Part shown: in pieces, positions 36,968-45,494 of the stretch
Numbering within the stretch: position 1 is the first letter of the stretch
Layout: each line of letters begins with the position of its first letter
Assembly (NCBI GenBank): GCA_022796475.1
Contig: JAAWIS010000002.1
Span: 30,720 to 94,719 of the forward strand
From: Lachnospiraceae bacterium
GTDB taxonomy: Bacteria > Bacillota > Clostridia > Lachnospirales > Lachnospiraceae
Reading direction: 5' to 3'
Length of the DNA: 64,000 bases
Position numbers and translations under genes: made by a program
Notes under the pieces: model-generated
The model's database searches: none
Seen by the model: only the letters and a program-made list of their open reading frames with translations
Told to the model about the DNA's origin: nothing

Positions 36968-38707
36968 TTAATTCCCCTCAAAAATCATCTCATTTATTCT
37001 GGCCACAATTTTTTCCATATCAAAATGTGCCCTTCCATATTGGCAGGCATGGCAGGACATTTCCTCAAGCCGGCTGCTTTGGCACAGGCTCAGCAGAATA
37101 TGAGAAAATCCCAGAACATCTCCCACATCCGCTGCCATGCCGCATCTGCCATTATCAATTGCTTCTGCATAGGCATCAAACCGGGATACTGCCAGGACAC
37201 AGCCGGCATGAAGGGCCTCCGCCACAACATTAGGCGTACCGCCTTCATAAATGGAGGGGAGGGCAAAAATTTTCGACTTTTTATACTGGGAAAACAGCCG
37301 ATCCCGATCCTGAATCGGGCCTTTTAAGCAAACTCTTTCTTTCAATTCCGGAAATCTCTCTAAATACTGCCGATAATAATCTTCAAAATTTGGTTCCGTC
37401 GATCCAACCATACAAAGCTTCCACTCCGGTACTTCTTTCGCAATCGCTGCAAACGCTTCTAATAAAATCTGGGTTGCCTTCTGAGGCGCTCCGATTCTTG
37501 CAACTGTAAGGATCTGGTTCTCTTTCTTCTCAAATTCCGGAACTTCCCTGGAAACTGTGCTGAAATTGTAGCAGCCGTTGGGAATCAATTCAATTTTCCA
37601 AGGCCATTTTTGATTCAGATAATTCTGCATTACTTTACATGATGTGGCAATCACATCACAGCAATCTAAAAATGTTGAAAACCAATCCTCATACCAGGGA
37701 ATCCGATCCATCCAGCCGCTGTTTGCATCCAGTCCAATATAAATCCGCCCCTCAGGATTATAGTGCTTATAATATTTGGCCACATCAATATTGGTAGGAT
37801 AGCAGCCTCTTAAAATCAGGCAGTCAATTTCCATGGCATTTTTTGCAATATAAGCCCATTTTTCTTCCTCACTGCCTTCTGGAAGAAATTCCATCTTAAC
37901 ACCTTTTATATATTTTTCCAAATATGGATAAGGGCCTCCATTAGCGCCTACCATCACAGCTTCGCATCCATGGTTTTTATAAAAAAGATACGGAATCAGC
38001 CCACAGTCTTTCACAAGCTCTACATTGCTCCATCCCCGCTCATAAGGCGCCATGGCTACTACCCGTTTCCTTCGCCCTGGCTTGAAAGCAGCAGTTGCAG
38101 TCTGTTTAACCGGAACGCCATAATAAGTAAAGGTTTGCTCCGGCAGGTTTTGGTGGCATCTGAGGTAAAACTGATAGTTAGGATTCATCCCGTATAACAG
38201 TCTGGGAATTTCCCAGAAATCACTGAAATTGCGGCCTGCACCGATAACCAGCCTTGGAGTTTCCTTTTCTATCAGGCTTTTTGCCTTTATTATAGCTGAG
38301 ATGCCATCTTCAAGGTTTAAAACAGAAACACAACAGCCCTCTTCATCCATATCATCAAAACGAAAAGGCGTTTCATCAACAGGTATTTGTTCCAAAAACA
38401 GGGGATCGGGAAGTACCTGGTACTGTGTCCTGCGTTCAAATATAACTTTTGAAGTTTCATCTGCCAACTGTTCAAACGACCAGTCATAAAATTCAATATT
38501 CTTTAAAACATCTTTTAAAACGTATTGATATGAAACAGCTTTTCCATCCTTTTTGCAGCTTGGCAGCGGAATTTGTTCCAACTCACCAGCCTGGATCGAA
38601 AACAACTTTGCAGCATGATTTAATATTTCCTCATAACTGTATTCCCTTGCCATAGAAGAAATTCCGGAATACCTGCTAATTAAATCTGTAAATACCTGAT
38701 CCTGCAT
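36968..38707 (-). CDS. Family 4-type (GT-B) glycosyltransferase with N-terminal extension
   Basis: About 579 residues from the ATG at 38707 (MQDQVF; GGAGG about eight bases upstream). The track start at 38854 would run inside larC. The C-terminal half has the GT4 nucleotide-sugar domain: ENQILTVARIGAPQKATQILLEAF, KSKIFALPSIYEGGTPNVVAEALHAGCVLAVS with the E-x7-E pattern. The middle part holds the acceptor Rossmann domain (RGWSNVELVKDCGLIPYLFY). The first 150 residues look helical and unrelated. It probably acts on a surface glycan; the acceptor is unknown. It lies 19 bases after larC. Confidence 0.8.
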   Translation of the reverse strand: MQDQVFTDLISRYSGISSMAREYSYEEILNHAAKLFSIQAGELEQIPLPSCKKDGKAVSYQYVLKDVLKNIEFYDWSFEQLADETSKVIFERRTQYQVLPDPLFLEQIPVDETPFRFDDMDEEGCCVSVLNLEDGISAIIKAKSLIEKETPRLVIGAGRNFSDFWEIPRLLYGMNPNYQFYLRCHQNLPEQTFTYYGVPVKQTATAAFKPGRRKRVVAMAPYERGWSNVELVKDCGLIPYLFYKNHGCEAVMVGANGGPYPYLEKYIKGVKMEFLPEGSEEEKWAYIAKNAMEIDCLILRGCYPTNIDVAKYYKHYNPEGRIYIGLDANSGWMDRIPWYEDWFSTFLDCCDVIATSCKVMQNYLNQKWPWKIELIPNGCYNFSTVSREVPEFEKKENQILTVARIGAPQKATQILLEAFAAIAKEVPEWKLCMVGSTEPNFEDYYRQYLERFPELKERVCLKGPIQDRDRLFSQYKKSKIFALPSIYEGGTPNVVAEALHAGCVLAVSRFDAYAEAIDNGRCGMAADVGDVLGFSHILLSLCQSSRLEEMSCHACQYGRAHFDMEKIVARINEMIFEGN

Positions 38708-38726
38708 TCTGGGCCCTCCATCACCA

Positions 38727-40061
38727 TCACTGTACATGCCTGGCTTCTGCATTCTGCAAAACCATTTGACAGACTTCCATATAGGGAAGCCCTGTTTCCC
38801 TGGATATCTGTACAACACTTTCATACTCCGGATAATACCGCCAGTTTCCGTCAATCTGGCATACTTTTACCTTTGCATCCCCTGCAGGAGTGGATACCGT
38901 TTCCTGTACCCGCTTTACAAGCGTCCGTTCCATGTCAACGCGGCGGATTCCAATGGTGGTAGTTTCCCGAAAGATAATCTGCTCCATTTTCTCCCGATCC
39001 TCTTTACAGCAAATCACATTTAACTGCCAGGCAGGACGGTTCTTTTTCATAAATACAGGAGTAAAATGGACATCCCTGGCGCCTGCCTCAAATAAACGCT
39101 CCATCACATATCCCATGGCTTCCCCTGTACAGTCATCAATATTGGTTTCTAATTTACAAATACTATCCCTTTCCCAAGACCCATCCAAAATCAGCATAGC
39201 CCTTAAAATTCCAGGCCGCTCATACTTGCGTTTCCCTGCTCCGATTCCAATTTTTTCAATGGAAAACTCTTTTGGAAGCTTCTGCCCCGTTTTGATGGCC
39301 GCAGCAATCGCCGCCCCTGTAGGCGTAACAAATTCTCCCTGAGCCTCTACAATCCGGATGGGAAGCTGGTGGGCCTGTACAATATTGGCAACTGCCGGAA
39401 CTGGGACCGGAAGGATTCCATGCTGGCAGCGGATCGTTCCCTGTCCCTCGCACAAAACTGGAATAATCGTTTCCGTTATATTCAAGTTATCAATGCAGAC
39501 AGCAGCGGCTATAATATCCACGATTGAATCTACGGCGCCAACTTCATGAAAATGCACCTCATCCTCCGGCACATTGTGGGCTTTTGCCTCTGCCTTTGCA
39601 AGGATTTCAATAATTTTAAGCGCCAGTTCTCTTGCACCATCTGTCATTTCCCCATGCTGAATAATCCTTCGGATTTCTTTCATCCCTCTGTGCTGATGGC
39701 TGTGAACATGGCCTTCCTTATCTTCACAGGCTGCCTCATGATTATGAGCCATGGTTTCTTCATGGCTGTGAGTATGGCCTTCTGTGTGGTTATGGCTGCT
39801 GCGATGTTCGTGAATATGGCCATGAAGATACTCCATGTCATGATCATGGTTTTCATGCTCAGCATCTAAAACCACATTAAAATCACAGGCATCAATTCCG
39901 GATTTTTTCACTCTGGAAATCTGGATTTGGAATCCCTTTATCTCAAGGCTGTCTAATGTTTTCCTGAGAATCTTTTGATCCGCTCCCAGATCAAGAAGAG
40001 AGGCTACCATCATATCTCCGCTGATCCCGGAATAACATTCTAAATACAATTTTCGTCCCAT
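38727..40061 (-). CDS. larC: LarC, nickel-inserting protein of nickel-pincer cofactor synthesis
   Basis: About 444 residues. LarC uses CTP to insert nickel into the pyridinium-dithiocarboxylate mononucleotide. Seen here: LECYSGISGDMMVASLLDLGAD at the start, a His-rich insertion (HENHDHDMEYLHGHIHEH and further HSH/HNH runs) near 70-125, EVHFHEVGAVDSIVDIIAAA near 170 and LETNIDDCTGEAMGYVMERL near 310. In some lactobacilli larC needs a ribosomal frameshift, but here it is one open frame. GGAGG is six bases before the ATG at 40061, so the track start at 40067 is moved by two codons. Confidence 0.92.
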   Translation of the reverse strand: MGRKLYLECYSGISGDMMVASLLDLGADQKILRKTLDSLEIKGFQIQISRVKKSGIDACDFNVVLDAEHENHDHDMEYLHGHIHEHRSSHNHTEGHTHSHEETMAHNHEAACEDKEGHVHSHQHRGMKEIRRIIQHGEMTDGARELALKIIEILAKAEAKAHNVPEDEVHFHEVGAVDSIVDIIAAAVCIDNLNITETIIPVLCEGQGTIRCQHGILPVPVPAVANIVQAHQLPIRIVEAQGEFVTPTGAAIAAAIKTGQKLPKEFSIEKIGIGAGKRKYERPGILRAMLILDGSWERDSICKLETNIDDCTGEAMGYVMERLFEAGARDVHFTPVFMKKNRPAWQLNVICCKEDREKMEQIIFRETTTIGIRRVDMERTLVKRVQETVSTPAGDAKVKVCQIDGNWRYYPEYESVVQISRETGLPYMEVCQMVLQNAEARHVQ

Positions 40062-40146
40062 TTTCATCCTCCGTTATTTGAAAGGGTTCCCAGCCCGTCA
40101 CAAAAATCCCTGTTTTCCCGGCTGGATTTTCCCTCTGTAATTTTCT

Positions 40147-40893
40147 TTATTTTCCTGCTGCCAGGCGGTTTATTTGAGTAGCCATATAGCCGGCTCCGTA
40201 TCCGTTATCAATATTTACAACTGCAATTCCATTTGCACAGGAATTAACCATGGTTAAAAGTGCTGACAGTCCGTGGAAATTTGCACCGTATCCTACTGAT
40301 GTGGGAACTGCTATAACGGGGCGGCTTACCAGCCCTCCGATTACGCTGGCCAGTGCCCCTTCCATCCCTGCTACGGCAATCACACAATTTGCTTCCTGGA
40401 TCACATCCAGTTTTGCAAACAGCCGATGAAGCCCGCTGACACCTACATCGTAAATCCGTTCCACACAAGTTCCGAAATACTCTGCTGTCTGAGCCGCCTC
40501 CTCTGCCACTGAAATATCTGCTGTTCCTGCTGTACAGACTGCAACTTTTCCGACCTTTGCTTTCCCTTCTTTCTCGATTTTCAAAATTCTGGAAACGGGA
40601 TCGTACTGAACCATGGGAAAGCGGCTTCGAATCAGTTCATACTGTTCCCTTGAAGCTCTGGTTCCTAAAACTTCTCCCTCCTTTTCATAAAGCTGGCTGT
40701 ATATATGGAGCAAATGGGAATCTTCTTTTTTGCTGCAAAATACCACCTCTGCAAATCCGGTTCTTGTTTTTCTTCCAATATCCAGCTTTGCATATCCCAT
40801 TTCTTCAAATGTTCCCTGGTTGAAACGGGCTGCTGCTTCTTCTACTGTTAGAGCGCCGCATTTCACTTTTTCTAATATTTGAATAATATCCAT
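40147..40893 (-). CDS. larB: LarB, carboxylase/hydrolase starting nickel-pincer cofactor synthesis
   Basis: 248 residues from the ATG at 40893 (MDIIQILEKV; AAAGGAAA upstream), the family length. LarB carboxylates nicotinic acid adenine dinucleotide and releases AMP. The C-terminal half has a PurE-like fold: VCTAGTADISVAEEAAQTAEYFG, YDVGVSGLHRL, VAGMEGALASVIGGLV, PTSVGYGANFHGLSALLTMVNSC. The track start at 41022 adds 43 codons that include a terminator hairpin and is rejected. larC follows. larE (sulfur insertion) and larA (racemase) are not in the window. Confidence 0.93.
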   Translation of the reverse strand: MDIIQILEKVKCGALTVEEAAARFNQGTFEEMGYAKLDIGRKTRTGFAEVVFCSKKEDSHLLHIYSQLYEKEGEVLGTRASREQYELIRSRFPMVQYDPVSRILKIEKEGKAKVGKVAVCTAGTADISVAEEAAQTAEYFGTCVERIYDVGVSGLHRLFAKLDVIQEANCVIAVAGMEGALASVIGGLVSRPVIAVPTSVGYGANFHGLSALLTMVNSCANGIAVVNIDNGYGAGYMATQINRLAAGK

Positions 40894-40923
40894 GATGATT
40901 TCCTTTTGGCTGCTGCCGCTTAG

Positions 40924-40963
40924 AAGACAAAAAGCTACCAAAACAATTCCCGCCTTCTGGCAG
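40924..40963 (-). terminator. Terminator inside the larB leader
   Basis: Minus strand CTGCCAGAA pairs with TTTTGGTAG (two G-U pairs) around an 11-base loop, then CTTTTTGTCTT, about 30 bases before the larB start. Confidence 0.6.
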
Positions 40964-40999
40964 ATCCATGCTTTCATAGCTTTTTTGTTTTTATGTTCT

Positions 41000-41125
41000 A
41001 TAGATTCAAAATGCACCTGCACAGCTTCTGCTGACTAGTCTGCTTGTGCAGACACTACCCTCAGTGCACAAGGATCCAAAAGATGGCCCTTGGGGCGTGT
41101 ATCCCCTTGTCCACTGACGGTATGT
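41000..41125 (-). promoter_or_regulatory. Structured larB-larC leader, candidate riboswitch of unassigned class
   Basis: Minus strand: CAGTG..ACAAGG and CCTTGT..CACTG form a long paired helix enclosing a GGGG/CCCC arm and a CCA/TGG arm (a three-way junction), followed by a GTCTGC/GCAGAC hairpin. A terminator lies downstream and a promoter upstream. I compared it from memory with lysine, SAM, cobalamin, TPP, FMN, NiCo (czcD), glycine, Moco and guanidine classes and none fits. The ligand is unknown; nickel or a nicotinate nucleotide would make sense. Confidence 0.45.
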
Positions 41126-41134
41126 AAAAACTTT

Positions 41135-41163
41135 ACCATATTTTCTGCTAATGTCAATATAAC
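41135..41163 (-). promoter_or_regulatory. Candidate promoter of larB-larC
   Basis: Minus strand TTGACA, 16-base spacer, TAAAGT, just upstream of the structured leader. Positions are good to a few bases. Confidence 0.55.
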
Positions 41164-41204
41164 TGTGTAAAAAATTCAAAAAAGCAGTTCCAAAAACAGA
41201 ACCT

Positions 41205-41232
41205 TTGTTACTTTTTCTTCATAACCTATAAT
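41205..41232 (+). promoter_or_regulatory. Promoter of the small HTH gene
   Basis: TTGTTA (41205-41210), a 16-base spacer and TATAAT (41227-41232). Confidence 0.6.
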
Positions 41233-41295
41233 AATGCTTATCGGATTGATTGTCTTTTTGTTACTTTTGTTCAATTATTTAGAAAGGTTTTTTAA

Positions 41296-41499
41296 ATGAT
41301 TAAATATGATAAGCTATGGGATACTATGAAGGAAAAGGGAATTACAAAATATACCTTGTATAAAGAATACCATTTCAGCAAATCGCTGATTCACCGGCTG
41401 CAGCATAATGGCGGAGTCAATATGCACACCATCAATACCCTCTGCAATATTTTAGAGTGCAGAATTGAAGATATTGCAACTTACTTTAAAGATGAATAG
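41296..41499 (+). CDS. Small Cro/C1-type helix-turn-helix protein
   Basis: 67 residues, essentially one XRE-type HTH domain: ITKYTLYKEYHFSKSLIHRLQHNGGVNMHTINTLCNILECRIEDIATY. It resembles the YozG-like stand-alone regulators of Firmicutes. Its targets are unknown; it is divergent from larB and convergent with the bile salt hydrolase gene, so either could be one. AAAGG precedes the ATG at a normal distance. Confidence 0.82.
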   Translation: MIKYDKLWDTMKEKGITKYTLYKEYHFSKSLIHRLQHNGGVNMHTINTLCNILECRIEDIATYFKDE

Positions 41500-41607
41500 A
41501 CAATTCCTCAATCCTGCCATATCTGTGCAGTTGGATCAAAAACTGCCTGCCTGATTCAAATTAAATGAAAGATCCGGCAGGCATAACGTTTCCGGTATAT
41601 TAGAGAT

Positions 41608-42582
41608 TCAGTTCTGCATCCGGATCTGTTCCTGGCATATCAGCGGATAATGGAACAGCCTTCTTTCATCTATATCCTCCCGATGCATATCAACTGCAGT
41701 GATCTGCCGGTTCTGATAGGTAGTATAATAATAAATTCCACTCTCTGCATTGCAGCAGGATGTATAGATTGTTTTTGCATACTGTCCCTCTCCTATCTCA
41801 CAGCAGCCATTTTGCTGTTCCACTGATCCAAGAATATGAAAAAACTGTCCCACACTCTCTTTCTCTGAATCACCTGACACAGAATTCATTTTTACAAATG
41901 AAGCCCTTACAAATCTTGACTGGGAAGACAAATCCCCTGGAAGTCCCAATGCCCCCATTCCCTGGCTGTAGGCTGTTAATGGAAGTCCCTGAGCAAAATG
42001 GTTCTTTGGGGGCTTTGGAGATAAATTCATGTAATTATTTAGCTGAAACATTTGTTTCGGAAAAACCGGATTATTGGTCAGCACTCCAACTGGATTGTCA
42101 TAAAGAAAAATCCCTTCTGCTACTGCTTCAAGGGTAACGGCTTCTTCCTTATCCGCTATGATCCAGTGAAGTTCCGGAACAGGAAGCGCGTCATTAAAAG
42201 GCGGATTTATAATATTTAGTTTGCTAATCTTTTTTCTGCATTCCTTTACTGTGGCGCAGCTTCCAAGAAGCCACGGAATCAGCTCAAAAACCGCAACATT
42301 CTCACGCCCATTCACGTATGGCCGGTAGCAGGCATTTCCCACAAAATTAAGACCTGCCATAGCCAGCCCCTTTTCATTCACCCCATCATAGTAGAGAGGA
42401 TAGCCCTGGGAAATATGCGCCATGCCAATAACTGCATAATGTCTGGCCATGCAGCCCATTTCACGAAAATAAAATGGATAATTGCGGGGGGTTACTGTAA
42501 CTTCCTCCCCATAAGAAAATTCATAGTCCAATGTTCTTCCAAAGTAAAAATTCCTGGTTTTATAAGTTGCTGCTGTACACAT
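41608..42582 (-). CDS. bsh: Choloylglycine hydrolase family enzyme, probable bile salt hydrolase
   Basis: 324 residues from the ATG at 42582 (GGAGG six bases upstream), giving the required Met-Cys start (MCTAATY). The N-terminal nucleophile Cys2, Arg16, Asp19, Asn79 (GLNF), Asn171 (LTNNP) and Arg226 (SQSRFVRASF) correspond to the catalytic set of the family. The LGLPGDLSSQSRFVR stretch is the form I know from bile salt hydrolases rather than penicillin V acylases. It would free bile acids from glycine or taurine in the cytosol. Monocistronic by context. Confidence 0.88.
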   Translation of the reverse strand: MCTAATYKTRNFYFGRTLDYEFSYGEEVTVTPRNYPFYFREMGCMARHYAVIGMAHISQGYPLYYDGVNEKGLAMAGLNFVGNACYRPYVNGRENVAVFELIPWLLGSCATVKECRKKISKLNIINPPFNDALPVPELHWIIADKEEAVTLEAVAEGIFLYDNPVGVLTNNPVFPKQMFQLNNYMNLSPKPPKNHFAQGLPLTAYSQGMGALGLPGDLSSQSRFVRASFVKMNSVSGDSEKESVGQFFHILGSVEQQNGCCEIGEGQYAKTIYTSCCNAESGIYYYTTYQNRQITAVDMHREDIDERRLFHYPLICQEQIRMQN

Positions 42583-42837
42583 AAAAATCCTCCATTTCTC
42601 CAGAGCATACTTCCAGAAACTTTTCAAAGATTGAAACGTTTTTATGCAGCAAAACAACCAATATGGCGAAGTTTCCGAATATGCCCGTCAATACTTTCTC
42701 TATTGAAAAGTATATCCGGAAACAGAAAAAAATATATTCCTTTAATTTTATTATCTCATTTTTTAAAAACATCAGCCACATGGATTGTCACCTTAATCAA
42801 TCTTTGCGTTCACATGGGGCCAGCGGCAACTCGGTTT

Positions 42838-43758
42838 TTACCGCTTCTTTACCATATATTTTCTTGCAAAGCCGATGGGATGATAGCTCATCTTTGCCTT
42901 TCTTAGTCCTTCCATACCTACATCATCCTCACGGTTTACTAAAACTGCCTCCGGAAATTCGTTAACCAAAAATTGCTGGTTGATAAACTGATATAAGCCT
43001 TTCACCTCCGAATTGGCCTTCTCGATGTGGATCACTGCCATATTTTCCAGTTCATTCAAACTGCCTATGGTAAATGCCTCCAGCCGTCCGTCCAGGTAGA
43101 CGCCTGCCATTCGTACATTCAGCCCGGTTAATATAGGACAGTTTTTGAGGATTTCATGGATCCCCCTTACCTCGTGATCCAGAGAATCTTCGATCTCTCC
43201 TGCCTCTGCTTTCTGCTGTTTCCACCGCTCCATAAACTGCCACACTTCTATGCGGTCATAGCAGTAAAGGCGGCGGTACTCATAGCGGCCTGCATATTCC
43301 TTCATAAAAGCATTTACCAAATTTTTCTTTTTATGCAGTTTCTTTCCTGCCAATGTCCGCAAGGCATTTCCATCATAGAGATAGTCTTTCAAATCTGCTT
43401 GTTCTGTCACCTCATAAACAGCAGGATCCAATTTCAAATATTCTACTGCTTCCTGATCTGCCAGTGAAATATAAAATGGCTTATGAAGATCCTGCTCAAA
43501 ATACTCTACTAATTTAGAAAAAAAGTAGGGAAGCTCCTCCTCCCTGCACATGGGCATGGCAGTGGAAATCCTCCCATCCTTTTCCATCAGCCACAATACA
43601 GCCTGATCTTCACTGACAGCACATTTGACATGGTAATAATCCTTCCATAAAAAGCAGTCAAGAAATACGCTGTCACAGGTTTTATTCGGTCTGAGTCCAT
43701 AAAATGGTCCAAGCCGTTCCATATCTTCAGCCGTTACCGGCTTAAACGTTAAATCCAT
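42838..43758 (-). CDS. DUF2156 (LPG-synthase C-terminal-like) protein
   Basis: 306 residues from the ATG at 43758 (MDLTFKPV; GAGG upstream). The sequence has the GNAT-like features of the aminoacyl-phosphatidylglycerol synthase C-terminal domain (LHKKKNLVNAFMKEY, YEYRRLYCYDRI, GVYLDGRLEAFTIGSLNELENMAVIHIEKANSEVKGLYQFINQQF, VNREDDVGMEGLRKAKMSYHPIGFA). It has no membrane segments, so it is the soluble stand-alone form. The substrate is unknown; transfer of an aminoacyl or acyl group is inferred from the fold. Confidence 0.8.
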   Translation of the reverse strand: MDLTFKPVTAEDMERLGPFYGLRPNKTCDSVFLDCFLWKDYYHVKCAVSEDQAVLWLMEKDGRISTAMPMCREEELPYFFSKLVEYFEQDLHKPFYISLADQEAVEYLKLDPAVYEVTEQADLKDYLYDGNALRTLAGKKLHKKKNLVNAFMKEYAGRYEYRRLYCYDRIEVWQFMERWKQQKAEAGEIEDSLDHEVRGIHEILKNCPILTGLNVRMAGVYLDGRLEAFTIGSLNELENMAVIHIEKANSEVKGLYQFINQQFLVNEFPEAVLVNREDDVGMEGLRKAKMSYHPIGFARKYMVKKR

Positions 43759-43844
43759 TGTATTTTCCCTCATTTTTTCAAACACGCTCTGGCACATAAA
43801 CTGCTGTAAATTCCCACTAATGCGTTACATTCTTTCCAGCCGCA

Positions 43845-43876
43845 AACAGGCCTGCGCAAATATGCGCAGACCTGTC
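43845..43876. terminator. Hairpin between the cystine module and the DUF2156 gene
   Basis: ACAGG.CTGCGCA pairs with TGCGCAG.CCTGT around AATA. There is no T-run, so it is a weak terminator candidate or a mRNA 3' end. Confidence 0.45.
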
Positions 43877-43922
43877 AGACTGTTCAAGCCTTACTTTATG
43901 AATCGGTATCTGGCCACAATTT

Positions 43923-45341
43923 TTATTCTTTCTTTTCCCGTTTTTCCTGTATATTCAGGCTCATATCATTATAATCTGTTTCATTCAGGCTTCCCATATG
44001 TTTATCCACAACTAATGCGTTGGTCAGGGATCCGGTAACATTCAGCAAAGTTCTTGGCATATCAATAATTGGGTCAACAGCCAGGATTGGGCTTACCATT
44101 GCAAACTGGGAACCCATACCCACACCAGACAGACCTACAGAAGCTGCCATAGTTGCAGTACCTGGGATACCTGCAATTCCTAAAGAACCGATGGTTACAA
44201 CGAAAATCGTCATTACGATCATCGTAATATCAATAGGGGTTTCCGTTACATTACATACATAGATAATCAGCAGGGATGGGAATATTCCTGCACAGCCCTG
44301 CATACCGGCCGTTGTTCCAAATCCGGCTACAAAACTTGCAGTACCCTGATCCACTCCCAGTTTCTTGGTCAAAGTTTCAATGGTCATAGGAAGGCAGCCT
44401 ACGCTGGAACGTGAGGTAAATGCCAGCAGCATGGTTGCATATGCTTTCTTTATGTAAATCATCGGATTCAATCCATGTACAGCCAGCAAAGCTAACTGGA
44501 TGATAAACTGTACAACTGCTGCAAGATAGAGTGCAAGGATGAATTTACCAACTTCAAGAATAGAGGACAAACCTCTCTGAGCAATGGTATTTGCAAGCAG
44601 CGCCAGCACTGCCCAAGGCATATAGTCCAGAATCAGAAGAGCCATATTAATCATTGCCTTATGTCCTGTATTAATCAGATCATATAATGGTTTTGCAGTT
44701 TCTGCGCTCTCATAATTGATCCACCAGATCGCCAGGCCAAGGAAAGCGGAGAAAATAACCAAACCGATAATATTGCTGTCTACCATAGCGCCTACAATAT
44801 TATTCGGAATCAGGTTGCGGATAGTAGTAGCCACTGGAGTGATATCCTTTGCTGTAGCAGCCCCTTCCTCTACCAGGGATGCTCCCTTGCCAACACCAAA
44901 TACCATTCCGATTACAATTCCTGTTATGGCAGCGATGGCAACCATGCCCATGGTAACAATAATCGTCTTCCTTACCAGAAGTCCCATGGTCTTTCCCTGC
45001 TGCATGTTGATAATAACCTGCATAATGGAAAACATAACCAGCGGAACTACAATCATACGGATCAGGTTGATATAGCCATTGCCTACCATGGCGAACCATG
45101 TTGTAGTTTCAGCCACAAATGCAACCTCCATCGGGGCATCAGGGAATCCGGCAACCAGTTGAATTACCAGACCCATTACCAGGCCAAGGCCGGTTCCGAT
45201 CATTACTACTACTGCAAAATCCATATGTTTCTTATGGTACAAAATGTGGATCAAGTAGAAAAGAGCTACCAGAACTGCAAGAAAACCAATGGTTCTCACA
45301 TCACTGATCATCAAAAACTTTTGAAAAAATACATTTTCCAT
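43923..45341 (-). CDS. TcyP-like cation:dicarboxylate/cystine symporter
   Basis: 472 residues, about ten hydrophobic segments of the DAACS (sodium:dicarboxylate symporter) family: MVGNGYINLIRMIVVPLVMFSIM near 95 and the C-terminal transport core FTSRSSVGCLPMTIETL, AGIPGTATMAASVGLSG. The layout is nearest to the cystine transporter TcyP. The track start (45347) is a TTG; AAAGGAG is seven bases before the ATG at 45341. Last gene of the unit PatB-CoA-disulfide reductase-symporter, which supports cystine as substrate. Confidence 0.8.
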   Translation of the reverse strand: MENVFFQKFLMISDVRTIGFLAVLVALFYLIHILYHKKHMDFAVVVMIGTGLGLVMGLVIQLVAGFPDAPMEVAFVAETTTWFAMVGNGYINLIRMIVVPLVMFSIMQVIINMQQGKTMGLLVRKTIIVTMGMVAIAAITGIVIGMVFGVGKGASLVEEGAATAKDITPVATTIRNLIPNNIVGAMVDSNIIGLVIFSAFLGLAIWWINYESAETAKPLYDLINTGHKAMINMALLILDYMPWAVLALLANTIAQRGLSSILEVGKFILALYLAAVVQFIIQLALLAVHGLNPMIYIKKAYATMLLAFTSRSSVGCLPMTIETLTKKLGVDQGTASFVAGFGTTAGMQGCAGIFPSLLIIYVCNVTETPIDITMIVMTIFVVTIGSLGIAGIPGTATMAASVGLSGVGMGSQFAMVSPILAVDPIIDMPRTLLNVTGSLTNALVVDKHMGSLNETDYNDMSLNIQEKREKKE

Positions 45342-45433
45342 ACCCAAACTCCTTTTCTGTGGTCTGATTTTTAAACTGCGTTTCTATTTCCGTCACATTT
45401 TAAAGTGATAACATGATGTTGGGGACAATCGGG

Positions 45434-45490
45434 CCAGTCACGGCATCTGCCTGGAAGATGCTTCTGGAAAAGGCAGATGCCTGCTGCTGG
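45434..45490. other. Intercistronic hairpin between the reductase and symporter genes
   Basis: An 11-bp perfect stem GGCATCTGCCT/AGGCAGATGCC around an 18-base loop, with no T-run. It may set the relative mRNA stability of the two genes. Confidence 0.45.
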
Positions 45491-45494
45491 CTGA

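Noticed and set aside
38708-38854. Extension of the glycosyltransferase into larC
   Set aside because: It overlaps larC by over 100 bases; GGAGG precedes the ATG at 38707.
39546-39869. Plus-strand 107-codon Met/Phe-rich ORF antisense to larC
   Set aside because: It is the complement of the His-codon-rich stretch; such codons give hydrophobic shadows.
40894-41022. 43-codon N-terminal extension of LarB in the ORF track
   Set aside because: It has no ribosome binding site, contains the leader terminator, and the ATG at 40893 gives the normal LarB length.
41000-41125. NiCo (czcD) riboswitch upstream of larB
   Set aside because: The conserved words I recall for that class are absent and the fold is a three-way rather than four-way junction.
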